A stretch of 34,026 nt of DNA from Selenomonadales bacterium (GTDB lineage Bacteria > Bacillota > Negativicutes > Sporomusales > UBA7701). The stretch is from assembly GCA_029976065.1 (NCBI GenBank), contig JARKNV010000001.1:1-34026 (forward strand), given 5' to 3'. The notes below the pieces were generated by a model. The model saw only the letters and a program-made list of their open reading frames with translations. It did no database searches and was not told the origin of the DNA. Below are positions 7,722-15,760 of this stretch, in pieces. How positions within the stretch are numbered: the stretch's first letter is position 1; each line of letters begins with the position of its first letter. The position numbers and the translations under genes were made by a program.

Positions 7722-7806
7722 GAAAATGTTCCAGAATAGAGGAATGTTTACATAGTGCGGCGAATATATTTAATTCAGCATAATGCGCCTTGTTGGGGGT
7801 GGTGGT

Positions 7807-8106
7807 ATGGCGGCGACGCAGAAGCGCCCGGTGAAATATCGCATCCGCTGGTTCCGGGTGACGGTGCTGGCTGTCGTCGGCTATTGCCTTTATGTCCTGG
7901 CCGGGCAGCAGATGGAGATGAACGCGCTCAACCGCGAGGCCGAGGCCACCCGTATCCGCCTGGAGCAGCTGCGCCAGTCGAACCAGTCGCTGGCCGACGA
8001 GAAGGGCAAGCTTACGACGCCCGCGTATGTGGAGAAGCTGGCCCGCGAGGAGCTCGGCCTGGTGAAGCCCGGCGAGGTGCCGTATATTCCGGTGGAAAAA
8101 AATTAA
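7807..8106 (+). CDS. divIC: Septum formation initiator, DivIC/FtsB family
   Basis: The 99-residue protein has a short basic cytoplasmic head (MAATQKRPVKYRIRWFRV), one membrane span (VLAVVGYCLYVLAG) and an extracytoplasmic coiled coil (ALNREAEATRIRLEQLRQSN), ending in YVEKLAREELGLVKPGE, the DivIC/FtsB signature. It is a bitopic division protein that works with FtsL and DivIB at the septum, also during sporulation. ATG 7807 is favoured by the GGGGGTGGTGG stretch just upstream; an ATG at 7783 would add eight residues without a ribosome-binding site. A weak promoter-like pair TTTACA (7747-7752) and TTTAAT (7769-7774) precedes it, so it may be expressed separately from yabQ. Confidence 0.9.
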   Translation: MAATQKRPVKYRIRWFRVTVLAVVGYCLYVLAGQQMEMNALNREAEATRIRLEQLRQSNQSLADEKGKLTTPAYVEKLAREELGLVKPGEVPYIPVEKN

Positions 8107-8121
8107 TCACCGGCGCTTTCC

Positions 8122-8151
8122 TTGACACCTTTTCAGCGCCAAGAGTATAAT
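8122..8151 (+). promoter_or_regulatory. Consensus sigma-A promoter for the S1-domain gene
   Basis: TTGACA at 8122-8127, 18-nt spacer, TATAAT at 8146-8151. Transcription would begin near 8158, 36 nt before the start codon. Both hexamers match the consensus exactly, suggesting strong vegetative expression independent of divIC. Confidence 0.9.
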
Positions 8152-8193
8152 ATGGTTGCAAAACATAGTATTTATAGTAATTAAGGAGGAAAT

Positions 8194-8613
8194 TTGAGCA
8201 GCATGTCCATTCAGGTTGGCAGTGTGGTCGAAGGAGTCGTGACCGGTATAACCAACTTCGGCGCCTTTGTAGAGCTGCCGGGAGGAAAGGTGGGCCTCAT
8301 CCATATTTCCGAGGTTGCCGATGTTTATGTCCGCGATGTGAAGGATTTTCTCAAGGAAAAAGACAAGGTAAAGGTGAAAGTCCTGTCGGTGGATGAGCGC
8401 GGCAAGATCGGCCTATCGATCAAGCAGCTCCAGGAACCCAGCACCAGAAAGCCTCCTGCCAACGAGGGCCGACGCCCGGGACGCTTCATGCCGCCGGCGT
8501 CGTTCGAAGACAAGCTGAACAAGTTCCTCAAGGATAGTGACGAGCGTCTGACGGACCTTAAGCGCAATACCGAGTCGAAGCGCGGCGGTCGCGGCGCCCG
8601 CCGGGCGGAGTAG
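8194..8613 (+). CDS. yabR: S1-domain RNA-binding protein (YabR / general stress protein 13 type)
   Basis: Residues about 6-75 form one S1 RNA-binding domain (GSVVEGVVTGITNFGAFVEL, GLIHISEV, VKVKVLSVDERGKIGLSIKQ). A basic low-complexity tail (RKPPANEGRRPGR, SKRGGRGARRAE) follows. Bacillus YabR has the same architecture and the same position between divIC and spoIIE; its role is thought to be ribosome or RNA binding but is not settled. The start is ambiguous: TTG 8194 is 4 nt from AAGGAGG (8183-8189), while ATG 8203 is 13 nt away; TTG is used here. The gene has its own consensus promoter and its own terminator, so it is a single-gene transcription unit. Confidence 0.92.
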   Translation: MSSMSIQVGSVVEGVVTGITNFGAFVELPGGKVGLIHISEVADVYVRDVKDFLKEKDKVKVKVLSVDERGKIGLSIKQLQEPSTRKPPANEGRRPGRFMPPASFEDKLNKFLKDSDERLTDLKRNTESKRGGRGARRAE

Positions 8614-8628
8614 CCTGATGCCAGCAGG

Positions 8629-8656
8629 GAGCATCCCATAGGGGGTGCTCTTTTTT
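8629..8656 (+). terminator. Rho-independent terminator of yabR
   Basis: GAGCATCCC (8629-8637) pairs with GGGGTGCTC (8642-8650) with one G-T wobble and a 4-nt loop, followed by six T. It lies 16 nt after the yabR stop. Confidence 0.9.
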
Positions 8657-8759
8657 GTCGGCGGGCGCCTGGGCCGAAAAGCAGGAATCGTGAATAAGTG
8701 CCGGGAATTACCAGTAACCTAAGCGTATGGAGCGCGCTTCCGGGCGCAGGGGAGGAAAA

Positions 8760-9839
8760 ATGCGGATAGGTGCGCGAGTTATAAAAACGGGCATAGCGGT
8801 GGCGATAACGATGTTTATCTGCCGGCTGCTGGGGCTGGAGCCGGCTTTTTTCGGGGCGGTCTCGGCGGTTATCAACATTCAGCCGTCGATTTTTCTGTCG
8901 CTGAAGGAGGCGCGGAACCAGGTGCTGGTCCATGTCCTCGGGGTTTCGGCGGGGTTCTTTTTCGGCTTTTTCCTGGGGGTGAACCCGCTGTCGGCGGGGT
9001 TGATCGTGATTCTGCTCATACCGCTGCTGAGCAAGCTGCGGCTCAACAACGGGATAACGATGGGGATAGTGGCCGCGCTGTTCGTGCTGAGTTCGAGCGC
9101 GGAGGAGTTCCTGGTGCATGCTTTGGCGAGGACGGGGGTTATTTTCGTGGGCCTCGGCGCGGCGATGCTTGTCAATGTGTTCTTGTGGCCGCCCCGCTAT
9201 ACGGAGCAGCTGCGGGAAAAGCTGCGGCAGAGCAACGAGGCGGCGGTCCTGTATTTCTGCTATGCCGTGCATGAGTATGTCGGCCTGGACGGCCGGGAGT
9301 ATCACGCCGATACGGCCCGGCGGGAGAGGGTGGAAAAGCTCAATAAGGAGGCGCGCCGGCTGCTGGAGCTGCTGAGCAGGGAGCGGACGGTGACCGCCGA
9401 GGCGGCGGGGGCGGCCGGGTGGCTTGCCTTGGCGGAGAAGCTGATCGATTACAACGAGTCGATCACCCATAAGAGCAACCGCATTATCGATCTTTTGCCG
9501 GGCAGGCTGGAGCGGCGGCTCAGTTCCGGCGACCCGCCGATCAGCGACGAGTTCAGGGCCATCCTGGAGCTGCTGGCGGGCGGCTGTATGACGGTCGTCA
9601 GGCTGAACGGCAAGATAAGGTCGGTAATTGTCGACGGGGGCACGGCCGCGCCGGAGGAAATCAGCGAGGATTATTGGGAGACGCTTACGAAGGCGATCGA
9701 GCAGTGGCAGCCGAGGCTCGCCGGCAGTTATTATCTGCACGCGCTCCTCGAGGTTGCGGTGACGGCGAACGAGATCAAATGGGCCTCGCGGCAGGCGAAG
9801 CTGCTGCTGGCGGAGGGCCTGGAGGCGAGAAAGGAATAG
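8760..9839 (+). CDS. Aromatic acid exporter family membrane protein (ArAE/FUSC-like)
   Basis: The first 150 residues hold about six hydrophobic segments (KTGIAVAITMFICRLLGLEP, FGAVSAVINIQPSIFLSLKE, FLGVNPLSAGLIVILLIPLL, TGVIFVGLGAAMLVNVFLWP). The remaining 200 residues are a soluble helical domain. This matches the aromatic acid exporter family type 1 (DUF939, YqjA/YgaE-like), related to FUSC transporters. The substrate is unknown. GGGGAGG (8749-8755) fixes ATG 8760; an upstream ATG at 8727 lacks a ribosome-binding site. It interrupts the yabR-spoIIE pair of Bacillus and no terminator is seen after it. 359 residues is normal for the family. Confidence 0.82.
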   Translation: MRIGARVIKTGIAVAITMFICRLLGLEPAFFGAVSAVINIQPSIFLSLKEARNQVLVHVLGVSAGFFFGFFLGVNPLSAGLIVILLIPLLSKLRLNNGITMGIVAALFVLSSSAEEFLVHALARTGVIFVGLGAAMLVNVFLWPPRYTEQLREKLRQSNEAAVLYFCYAVHEYVGLDGREYHADTARRERVEKLNKEARRLLELLSRERTVTAEAAGAAGWLALAEKLIDYNESITHKSNRIIDLLPGRLERRLSSGDPPISDEFRAILELLAGGCMTVVRLNGKIRSVIVDGGTAAPEEISEDYWETLTKAIEQWQPRLAGSYYLHALLEVAVTANEIKWASRQAKLLLAEGLEARKE

Positions 9840-9907
9840 CGCGTTTCGGGCCGAAGCATCCCGGACTGCCGCAGGGCGGGCCGGGGTATTTCTTTGTCTG
9901 CAGTTAT

Positions 9908-9914
9908 TGTCGGA
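9908..9914 (+). promoter_or_regulatory. spoIIE: Possible Spo0A box upstream of spoIIE
   Basis: TGTCGGA differs from the Spo0A box TGTCGAA at one position and lies about 95 nt before the spoIIE start, where Bacillus spoIIE carries Spo0A sites. TAGACA (9941-9946) and TTATGT (9964-9969) with a 17-nt gap could be a weak sigma-A-type promoter, as could TAAAAT at 9967-9972. One imperfect 7-mer is weak evidence. Confidence 0.25.
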
Positions 9915-10006
9915 TTTTTTTTCGCTGCGGCGACGCGGTTAGACAAACTGACAGGTGGGAAATTATGTAAAATAGTAGCGTGACGGGATAGACTGCCGGG
10001 AGTGGG

Positions 10007-12205
10007 ATGCTGATGCCTAAAGGGACGGTTGTGACGATAGCGGACGGGACGGCGGCGGCCGAAACGACCCGCAGGCCGGGCGGAACGGGCTGGGCCGGCC
10101 TGCTTGCCTGGCTGCTGGCGTCGCTGGTGCGGCCGGCCGACTTGCCGTTCAATATTATGGCGTTTTTGCTCGGCCGGGTGTCGATTGTGGGGGAACTGGC
10201 GCCGTTCGGCCTGGCGTTTTGCGCGGCGGTGGCGATGACGTCGCGGGGCCGGGCGCCGGCGGCGGCGCTGGCCGCGCTGGCGGGGATGCTGTCGGCGGGG
10301 CGCGCTCTGGAGGCGGGGCTGTATCTGCTGGCGATGCTGGTGTATGCGAAGTTGGCGGACAGGCTGACGCGCCAGCACCACAAGCTGCAGGCGGTGCCGC
10401 TGTATGTGTTCGCGGCGGCGGTTTTCGGCGGCGGGCTCGTGATGTTGTGGCACCAGGCGCCGCTCTACGGCCTGCTGCTGGTGGTTTTCGACGCGGCGCT
10501 GTGCGTGGTGCTGACCTATATTTTCGCGGCGGCCCTGCCGCTTGTCGGCGGGTCGCCCGCGGAGCGGGGCGCGGGCAGCGAGGCGGTGATGTGCCTGGTG
10601 GTGCTGCTGGCGGCGGCGGCGGCCGGCTTGGGCGGGCTGTCGGTGGCGGGGCTGAGCCTCCGCGGCGTTGCGGCCAGCCTGATCGTGCTGCTGCTGGCGT
10701 TTGCCGGCGGCGCCGGGCTGGGGGCGGCGGCGGGCGTGGCGGTCGGGGTCGTGGCGGGGCTGGACGACGGCGGCGCGGCTTTGACGATCGGCCTGTACGG
10801 GGTGGCCGGCCTGCTGGCGGCGGCGTTGCGGTCGCTGGGGAAGCTGGCGGTGATGGCCGGTTTTCTGCTGGGCGGCGCGATCGCGGTGCTGGAGTTTACG
10901 ATGCCGGTCCAGCTGACGAGGGTGCTGGCCGAGGGGGCCGTGGCGGCGGCGGTGTTCGCCGCCGTGCCGGTGGAGCGGTTGCGGGGCTGGAGCCGCGGCC
11001 TGAAGGAGAGGGCGGGCGAGGAGCGGGCCGGTCAGCCGGCACAGGAGGCGGCGGCCAAGCTGGCGCAGGTGGCGGAGATTTTCGCCGGCCTGGCGGCGGT
11101 GTTGGGCCGGAAGGCGGCCCAGAACGGGGCGCAGGTCCGCAGCGAGGAGATGAACCGCCTGCTGGCGGCGGTCGGGGACAAGGTGTGCGGGCCGTGCCGC
11201 CGCCGCCCGGCCTGCTGGGAGCGGGAGCGGCAGCCTACCGTCGAGGCGCTGGCGGCGGCGCTGGCGTCCGCGGACAAGGCGCGGCTTACGAGCGCGTCAC
11301 TGCCGGAGGCGTTGCGGGAGAAGTGCGAGCACGGCCGCGAGCTGGCCGAGACGGTCAACGCGACCGCGGAGCGCAACCGGATGCTGACCTTTTGGGACCG
11401 GAAGGCGGCTGAGGCCCGGCTGCTGGCGGCCGAGCAGCTGCGGGCGGTGGGGGCGGTGATCCGCAATCTGGCCGGGGAGGTGACCCGGACCGGTCCGGCT
11501 TCGCCGGCGGCGGCGACGCTGCGGGAGCGGCCGGCCGGCCGCTTCCGGGTGACGACGGGGCTGGCCTATGCCGCGAAGGAGAAGGTTTGCGGCGATACGG
11601 CGGCGGTGCTGCCCCTGCCGGGCGGCCGGGTGGCGCTGGTGCTGAGCGACGGCATGGGCACAGGCAGCCGGGCGGCGGGCGACAGCGCGGCGACGGTGCG
11701 GTTTCTGGAACGGCTGCTGACCGCCGGCTTTGCCGTGGATGTGGCGGTGAAGACGGTCAATTCGCTGTTGCTGCTGAAGCTGCCGGAGGAGAGTTTTACG
11801 ACGGTGGATATGGCGGTTGTCGATACCGCCGCCGGCGAGGCGGAGTTCCTGAAGGTAGGGGCCGCGCCGAGTTTCGTGAAAAGGGTGCGCGAGGTGGCGA
11901 CGGTGAAGTCGGCGTCGCTGCCGGTGGGGATAATGCAGCAGGTGGAGATCGAGCCGGTGAAGTGGCTGCTGGCGGCCGGGGATATTATCGTGCTGGTGAG
12001 CGACGGGGTGGTGGAGGTGCCGGGCCGCGGGCTGGAACGGGAGGCGTGGCTGGCCAATTTCCTGCGGCGGCTGCCGGAGGGCGACCCCCAGGAGCTGGCG
12101 GAGCGTGTTCTCGCCCAGGCGATGGAGCTGGCCGGGCCGGGACGGCGCGACGATATGACGGTGCTGGTGGCGCGGGTGACGGAACAGCCGGGGCCGGAGC
12201 AGTAG
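10007..12205 (+). CDS. spoIIE: Stage II sporulation protein E, membrane-bound PP2C phosphatase
   Basis: SpoIIE dephosphorylates the anti-anti-sigma factor SpoIIAA and so switches on sigma-F in the forespore; it also binds FtsZ at the polar septum. The 732-residue protein has about ten membrane spans in residues 25-325, a central region with a cysteine cluster (CGPCRRRPACW), and a C-terminal PP2C phosphatase domain from about residue 515. The metal-binding motifs are visible: KVCGDTAAVLPLPGG, LVLSDGMGTGSRA (Asp near residue 548), VLVSDGVVEV and RRDDMTVLVARV. The start is ATG 10007 after GGGAGTGGG, with ATG 10013 as an alternative. Length is a little below the roughly 800 typical of the family. 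The N-terminal half is extremely GC-rich and alanine/glycine/leucine-biased. Confidence 0.95.
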   Translation: MLMPKGTVVTIADGTAAAETTRRPGGTGWAGLLAWLLASLVRPADLPFNIMAFLLGRVSIVGELAPFGLAFCAAVAMTSRGRAPAAALAALAGMLSAGRALEAGLYLLAMLVYAKLADRLTRQHHKLQAVPLYVFAAAVFGGGLVMLWHQAPLYGLLLVVFDAALCVVLTYIFAAALPLVGGSPAERGAGSEAVMCLVVLLAAAAAGLGGLSVAGLSLRGVAASLIVLLLAFAGGAGLGAAAGVAVGVVAGLDDGGAALTIGLYGVAGLLAAALRSLGKLAVMAGFLLGGAIAVLEFTMPVQLTRVLAEGAVAAAVFAAVPVERLRGWSRGLKERAGEERAGQPAQEAAAKLAQVAEIFAGLAAVLGRKAAQNGAQVRSEEMNRLLAAVGDKVCGPCRRRPACWERERQPTVEALAAALASADKARLTSASLPEALREKCEHGRELAETVNATAERNRMLTFWDRKAAEARLLAAEQLRAVGAVIRNLAGEVTRTGPASPAAATLRERPAGRFRVTTGLAYAAKEKVCGDTAAVLPLPGGRVALVLSDGMGTGSRAAGDSAATVRFLERLLTAGFAVDVAVKTVNSLLLLKLPEESFTTVDMAVVDTAAGEAEFLKVGAAPSFVKRVREVATVKSASLPVGIMQQVEIEPVKWLLAAGDIIVLVSDGVVEVPGRGLEREAWLANFLRRLPEGDPQELAERVLAQAMELAGPGRRDDMTVLVARVTEQPGPEQ

Positions 12206-12216
12206 GTCCGGCTTTT
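12193..12216 (+). terminator. Terminator overlapping the spoIIE stop codon
   Basis: GCCGGA (12193-12198) pairs with TCCGGC (12207-12212), followed by TTTTATAT. The loop contains the TAG stop of spoIIE. The stem is only 6 bp, so efficiency is uncertain. Confidence 0.55.
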
Positions 12217-12489
12217 ATATAGGGACCGTGGCCGGGGGCAGGCTTCCGGGCTGCGGTCTCTTGACGTTTGTGGCCGGCCGTGGTTTGCGGGGAGAATAAA
12301 CGGGGGCAGCGGGCGGCGATTTTGGGCGGCCGGGCCGGAAAACCTGCCGCCCGCGGCTTTTCCGCCCGCATAGGGGTTTTTGGCGCGGCCGATACTATGG
12401 AATGTAGGGGACGGGCCGACGGCAGGCGGCAAAAGCAGGAAATCGGCGGGCGGCGGGAGAATGTAGCCAAGGCAAACAGTCGGAAGGGC
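12217..12489 (+). other. Intergenic region with a long GC-rich inverted repeat before the exporter pair
   Basis: About 270 nt without a convincing gene. A perfect 9-bp inverted repeat, GCGGGCGGC (12309-12317) and GCCGCCCGC (12346-12354), flanks a second small GC palindrome and is followed by GGCTTTTCC, so it could be a hairpin terminator or leader structure. TACTAT at 12393-12398 might be a -10 but no -35 is clear. The open frame upstream of 12490 is proline/arginine-rich, has no family resemblance and is probably non-coding. Confidence 0.4.
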
Positions 12490-13257
12490 GTGAACCGGTT
12501 GGAGGGCGTGCCGCTCGAGGATATCGTCAGGCTGGCGGTGCTGGCCGGCGAGATTATGCTGCGCAACGGGGCCGAGACGTCGCGGGTGGAGGAGACGATG
12601 GATCATATCGCCCGCGCGTGCGGCGCCGCCGCTGCGGAGTGCTTCGTCATTCCGACGGGGGTTTTTCTTACCGTGGCCGACGCTTCCGGCCGGCCGCTGA
12701 CGACGATGCGGCGGATCACCGGTCGGACGATCAATCTGGACCGCATCGCCAAGGTTAACGAGTTGTCGCGCCGCCTGGCGGAGAGCCGCCTGGAATACGG
12801 CGAGGCGCTGGCGCTCTTGAACCGCATCGCGAAGGAGCGGACGGGGTTTTCGCTGTTGCCGTCGATGGCGGCTTCCGGCCTGGTGGGCGGCGCTTTCGCC
12901 CTGCTGCAGGACGGCGGCGCCGGCGAGGCGGCGGCCGCGCTGCTGGCGGCGATGACGGTGCGCTATATCGCCCATGTGGTGTCCCGCCTCCACGGGGTGC
13001 AGTTTACGTTCGAGTTTTTCGGGGCGCTGGCGGCGGCCATTTTCGGCAGCGTGGCGCATTATCTATGGCCATGGCTGAGCCGCGATATCGTGGTGGTGGG
13101 CGGCATCATCCCGCTGGTGCCGGGGATGGCGATTACGACCGCCATCCGCGACGTGATCGCCGGCGATTTGCTGAGCGGCTTGTCGCGCGGCCTGGAGGCG
13201 GCGCTGACGTCGGTGGCGGTGGCGATGGGCGTGGTTATCGTGCTGGCGGTGATGTGA
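12490..13257 (+). CDS. Threonine/serine exporter, N-terminal half (ThrE/YjjP domain)
   Basis: The protein starts its recognisable domain at LEDIVRLAVLAGEIMLRNGA with ETSRVEETM, the ThrE/YjjP signature, and continues with FVIPTGVFLTV and several membrane spans (GLVGGAFALLQ, FEFFGALAAAIFGSVAHYLW, VVGGIIPLVPGMAITTAIRD). In this family the soluble front and first membrane half (YjjP) and the last half (YjjB) are either fused, as in ThrE of Corynebacterium, or encoded as two adjacent genes; here they are split. The pair exports small amino or organic acids such as threonine, serine or succinate. The start is uncertain: GTG 12490 or TTG 12499, the latter better spaced (10 nt) from GGAAGGG (12482-12488). 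The next gene begins 10 nt after the stop. Confidence 0.88.
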   Translation: MNRLEGVPLEDIVRLAVLAGEIMLRNGAETSRVEETMDHIARACGAAAAECFVIPTGVFLTVADASGRPLTTMRRITGRTINLDRIAKVNELSRRLAESRLEYGEALALLNRIAKERTGFSLLPSMAASGLVGGAFALLQDGGAGEAAAALLAAMTVRYIAHVVSRLHGVQFTFEFFGALAAAIFGSVAHYLWPWLSRDIVVVGGIIPLVPGMAITTAIRDVIAGDLLSGLSRGLEAALTSVAVAMGVVIVLAVM

Positions 13258-13267
13258 GGTGACGGCG

Positions 13268-13714
13268 ATGGTGGCGAAGATTGCGGCGGTGTTCGTGATG
13301 GGGACGGCGGTGGGCATTATGTACCGCATCCCCCGCAAGGTGCTGCTGTACGGCGCCTTGAACGCCACGCTCGGCTGGGTGGTTACGGCGCTGCTGATAA
13401 GCGCCGGCACGAATGCGGTGGCGGCGAACTTTTTCGGCAGCGTGGCTCTGGGGGCGGCGTCCGAGGCTTTGGCCCGCCTGCTGCGCACGCCGGCGATCGT
13501 GTTCGTGATTCCGGGCTTTTTCCCGCTCGTTCCCGGGCGGGAGGCGTATACGACGATGCGTTATCTGGTGGAGGGCCGGTACGGCCCGGCCCTGGAGATG
13601 GCGGTGCTGACGATGCTGACGGCGGGGGCGATCGCTTTCGGGATTTTCGTGAGCATCACCGTTTACCGGCTGGCGCTGACTTATTGCCTCAACAGGGGGG
13701 CGGACCGATGCTGA
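13268..13714 (+). CDS. Threonine/serine exporter, C-terminal half (YjjB-type)
   Basis: This 148-residue membrane protein has about four spans and the motifs IMYRIPRKVLLYGALNATLG and RTPAIVFVIPGFFPLVPGRE, typical of the ThrE_2/YjjB domain. It pairs with the upstream gene to make one exporter. ATG 13268 is preferred because GAGGTGA (13256-13262) lies 5-6 nt upstream; GTG 13259 would start one base after the stop of the partner gene. Its 3' end overlaps tilS by 7 nt, so the exporter genes, tilS and hpt probably share a transcript. Confidence 0.88.
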   Translation: MVAKIAAVFVMGTAVGIMYRIPRKVLLYGALNATLGWVVTALLISAGTNAVAANFFGSVALGAASEALARLLRTPAIVFVIPGFFPLVPGREAYTTMRYLVEGRYGPALEMAVLTMLTAGAIAFGIFVSITVYRLALTYCLNRGADRC

Positions 13715-15081
13715 CCGCGGTGCGGGAGTGGATTGCCCGCCACGGCCTGCCGGCCGCGGGCGACAGGGTGCTGGCCGCTTGTTCGGGGGGGCCGGATTCG
13801 CTGGCCCTCGTTCATCTGCTTAATATTGTCAGGGACGAGTACGGTTTTTCCCTGGCAGTGGCCCATGTCAATCACGGGTTGCGGGGGGCGGAGGCCGCCG
13901 CCGACGCGGCGTTCGTGCGCGCGTTCGCGGCCGGACTGGGGCTGCCCTGCTACGATACGGCGGTGGATGCGGCCGCGCTGGCCGCCGCCGAGGGCCGTTC
14001 GCTGGAGGAGGCGGCCCGGCTGCTGCGCTACGGCTACCTGCGACAGGTGGCGGCGGAGCTGGGCGGGGCGCTGATCGCGACCGGCCATCACCGCGGCGAT
14101 CAGGCCGAGACGGTGCTGCTGAATCTTTTCCGCGGGGCGGGCGGCGCCGGACTGGCCGGCATGAAGCCGGCGGCGGACGGGGTGATAAGGCCGCTGCTGG
14201 CCTGCGGGCGCGACGCGATCGAGGCGTACTGCCGCGAGCAGGGGCTGGCGCCGCGGACGGACAGCACGAATTTTTGCACCGATTTTCAGCGCAATTATGT
14301 CCGCCTGGAGCTTATGCCCAAGCTGGCGGCGGCGTTCAACGCCAATATCGCCGCCACTCTTTGCCGCACGGCCGAGGTGGTGGGCGACGAGCACGATTTC
14401 GTGGCTGCGGCGGCCGCGGCGGCGTGGCCGGGGGCGGTCGCCGGGGAGGAGGACGCCCCGGCGGTGGACTGCGCGGCGCTGGCAAGGCTGCATGTGGCGG
14501 TGCGCCGCGAGCTCGTCCGCCAAGTGGTGGCAAAAAAACGCGGTGATTTAAGAGGAATAAGCTTTTTCCATGTGGAAAAATTATTAGAATTAGCTTTTAA
14601 GGGTTCCACCGGCGGCGCCGTCGAGCTGCCGGGCGGACTGACCGTCCGCAAGGAGTACGGCTCGCTGGTGTTCGCGGCCGCGCCTGTGCCGCCGGGGGCG
14701 ATCGGCCCGCCGGGGGTGGAGCTCGCGGTGCCGGGGACGACGCCGCTGCCTGCTTTGGGCCTGACGGTGACGGCGAGGCTGTCGGCGGAGCGGCCGGAGC
14801 CAGGCGGTCCGCACCGGGCGGTGTTCGCCTGGGAGGAGCTGACGCCGCCGATCCGCGTGCGTTCGCGCCTGGCGGGAGACCGTTTCCGGCCGGGCGGCAA
14901 GCGGGCGAAGGAATACATCATCGACGCCAAGGTGCCGCGGCACCGGCGGGACGGAGTGCCTGTCTTCACCGACGGCCGGGGGATCATCTGGCTGGGCGGG
15001 GTGCGGCCGGGCAGGCGCGGCCGGCCGGGCGCGGCGACCGGAACATTTCTGGAACTCATCATCGAAAAACGGGAGGATTGA
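13708..15081 (+). CDS. tilS: tRNA(Ile)-lysidine synthase
   Basis: TilS converts C34 of tRNA-Ile(CAU) to lysidine using ATP and lysine, so that it reads AUA and no longer AUG. The PP-loop ATP-binding motif SGGPDS is at about residues 26-31, followed by VAHVNHGLRG, EEAARLLRYGYL and ATGHHRGDQAETVLLNLFRG. The central TilS substrate-binding region and a C-terminal domain (RVRSRLAGDRFRPGGKRAKE, DAKVPRHRRDGVPVF) complete the 457-residue protein, a normal length. ATG 13708 follows AGGGGGG (13694-13700). An AT-rich, rare-codon stretch at about 14530-14605 stands out from the GC-rich surroundings and contains a perfect palindrome. hpt follows after one base. Confidence 0.95.
   Translation: MLTAVREWIARHGLPAAGDRVLAACSGGPDSLALVHLLNIVRDEYGFSLAVAHVNHGLRGAEAAADAAFVRAFAAGLGLPCYDTAVDAAALAAAEGRSLEEAARLLRYGYLRQVAAELGGALIATGHHRGDQAETVLLNLFRGAGGAGLAGMKPAADGVIRPLLACGRDAIEAYCREQGLAPRTDSTNFCTDFQRNYVRLELMPKLAAAFNANIAATLCRTAEVVGDEHDFVAAAAAAAWPGAVAGEEDAPAVDCAALARLHVAVRRELVRQVVAKKRGDLRGISFFHVEKLLELAFKGSTGGAVELPGGLTVRKEYGSLVFAAAPVPPGAIGPPGVELAVPGTTPLPALGLTVTARLSAERPEPGGPHRAVFAWEELTPPIRVRSRLAGDRFRPGGKRAKEYIIDAKVPRHRRDGVPVFTDGRGIIWLGGVRPGRRGRPGAATGTFLELIIEKRED
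14563..14580. promoter_or_regulatory. Perfect 18-bp AT-rich palindrome inside tilS
   Basis: TTTTTCCA (14563-14570), TG, TGGAAAAA (14573-14580). It sits in a roughly 75-bp stretch that is far more AT-rich than the rest of the gene (AAA AAA, TTA AGA GGA ATA, TTA TTA GAA TTA codons). It could bind a protein or serve as an internal regulatory site for hpt and ftsH downstream; no function is proven. Confidence 0.45.
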
Positions 15082-15082
15082 C

Positions 15083-15622
15083 GTGAACCAGGATATCAGA
15101 GAGGTGCTGGTGAGCACCGAGGCCCTGGCGACCAGAATCAAGGAATTGGGCGAGGAGATCAGCGCCGATTACGCCGGCAAGGATATTCTCATGATCGGCG
15201 TGCTGCGCGGCGCGGTGATCTTCATGGCCGACCTGGCCCGGGCCATCAGCCGTCCGGTGACGATCGACTTCATGGCCGTGTCCAGCTACGGGGCTTCGAC
15301 CAGCTCCAGCGGCGTGGTGCGGATTATCAAGGACCTGGACGAGGATGTGGCCGGCCGGCACCTGCTGATCGTGGAGGATATCATCGATTCCGGGCTGACG
15401 CTGAAGTATTTGTACGAGAACCTGCTGTCCCGCAGGCCGGCGAGCGTGAGGATCTGCACGCTGCTGAGCAAGCCGTCCCGCCGCAAGGTGGATGTGCCGG
15501 TGGACTACAACGGTTTCACCATTCCCGACGATTTCGTGGTGGGCTACGGTCTCGATTACGCGGAGAAGTACCGCAACCTGCCGTATGTGGGCGTGCTGAA
15601 GCCCGAGGCCTATGGCGGCTAG
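15083..15622 (+). CDS. hpt: Hypoxanthine phosphoribosyltransferase
   Basis: This enzyme salvages hypoxanthine and guanine with PRPP to give IMP and GMP. The PRPP-binding motif HLLIVEDIIDSGLTL is at about residues 93-107, preceded by GVLRGAVIFMADLARAI and the flexible-loop segment MAVSSYGASTSSSGVV. The C-terminal hinge region VDYNGFTIPDDFVVGYGLDY is also typical. The 179-residue length is normal. Start GTG 15083 follows GGGAGG (15070-15075) and lies one base after the tilS stop. The tilS-hpt-ftsH order is conserved in Bacillus and Clostridia, where HPRT and TilS have been reported to act together in regulating ftsH; whether that applies here is inference. Confidence 0.96.
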   Translation: MNQDIREVLVSTEALATRIKELGEEISADYAGKDILMIGVLRGAVIFMADLARAISRPVTIDFMAVSSYGASTSSSGVVRIIKDLDEDVAGRHLLIVEDIIDSGLTLKYLYENLLSRRPASVRICTLLSKPSRRKVDVPVDYNGFTIPDDFVVGYGLDYAEKYRNLPYVGVLKPEAYGG

Positions 15623-15671
15623 AAGGCGCATAGGATATAAACGGCGGCAGGCGCCGGAAGCGGGGGCCTGA

Positions 15672-15700
15672 TTGTCACTGGAGTATATTTGTGATATAAT
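15672..15700 (+). promoter_or_regulatory. ftsH: Sigma-A promoter for ftsH
   Basis: TTGTCA (15672-15677), 17-nt spacer, TATAAT (15695-15700). Transcription would begin about 15707, giving a 54-nt leader to the ftsH start, so ftsH is not dependent on read-through from hpt. Confidence 0.82.
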
Positions 15701-15760
15701 TATCTCCTATGGATAATTCAGCTTTTTTCGCTTCAGCTCCAGTGAAAGGGGGGTAAGTTT

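Noticed and set aside
8325..9740. 471-codon open frame on the minus strand across yabR and the exporter-like gene
   Set aside because: Runs through two clear genes and a terminator on the other strand; composition is typical of antisense frames.
12268..12489. N-terminal extension of the ThrE-like protein
   Set aside because: The extra 74 residues have no family counterpart, lie across a large inverted repeat, and lack a ribosome-binding site.
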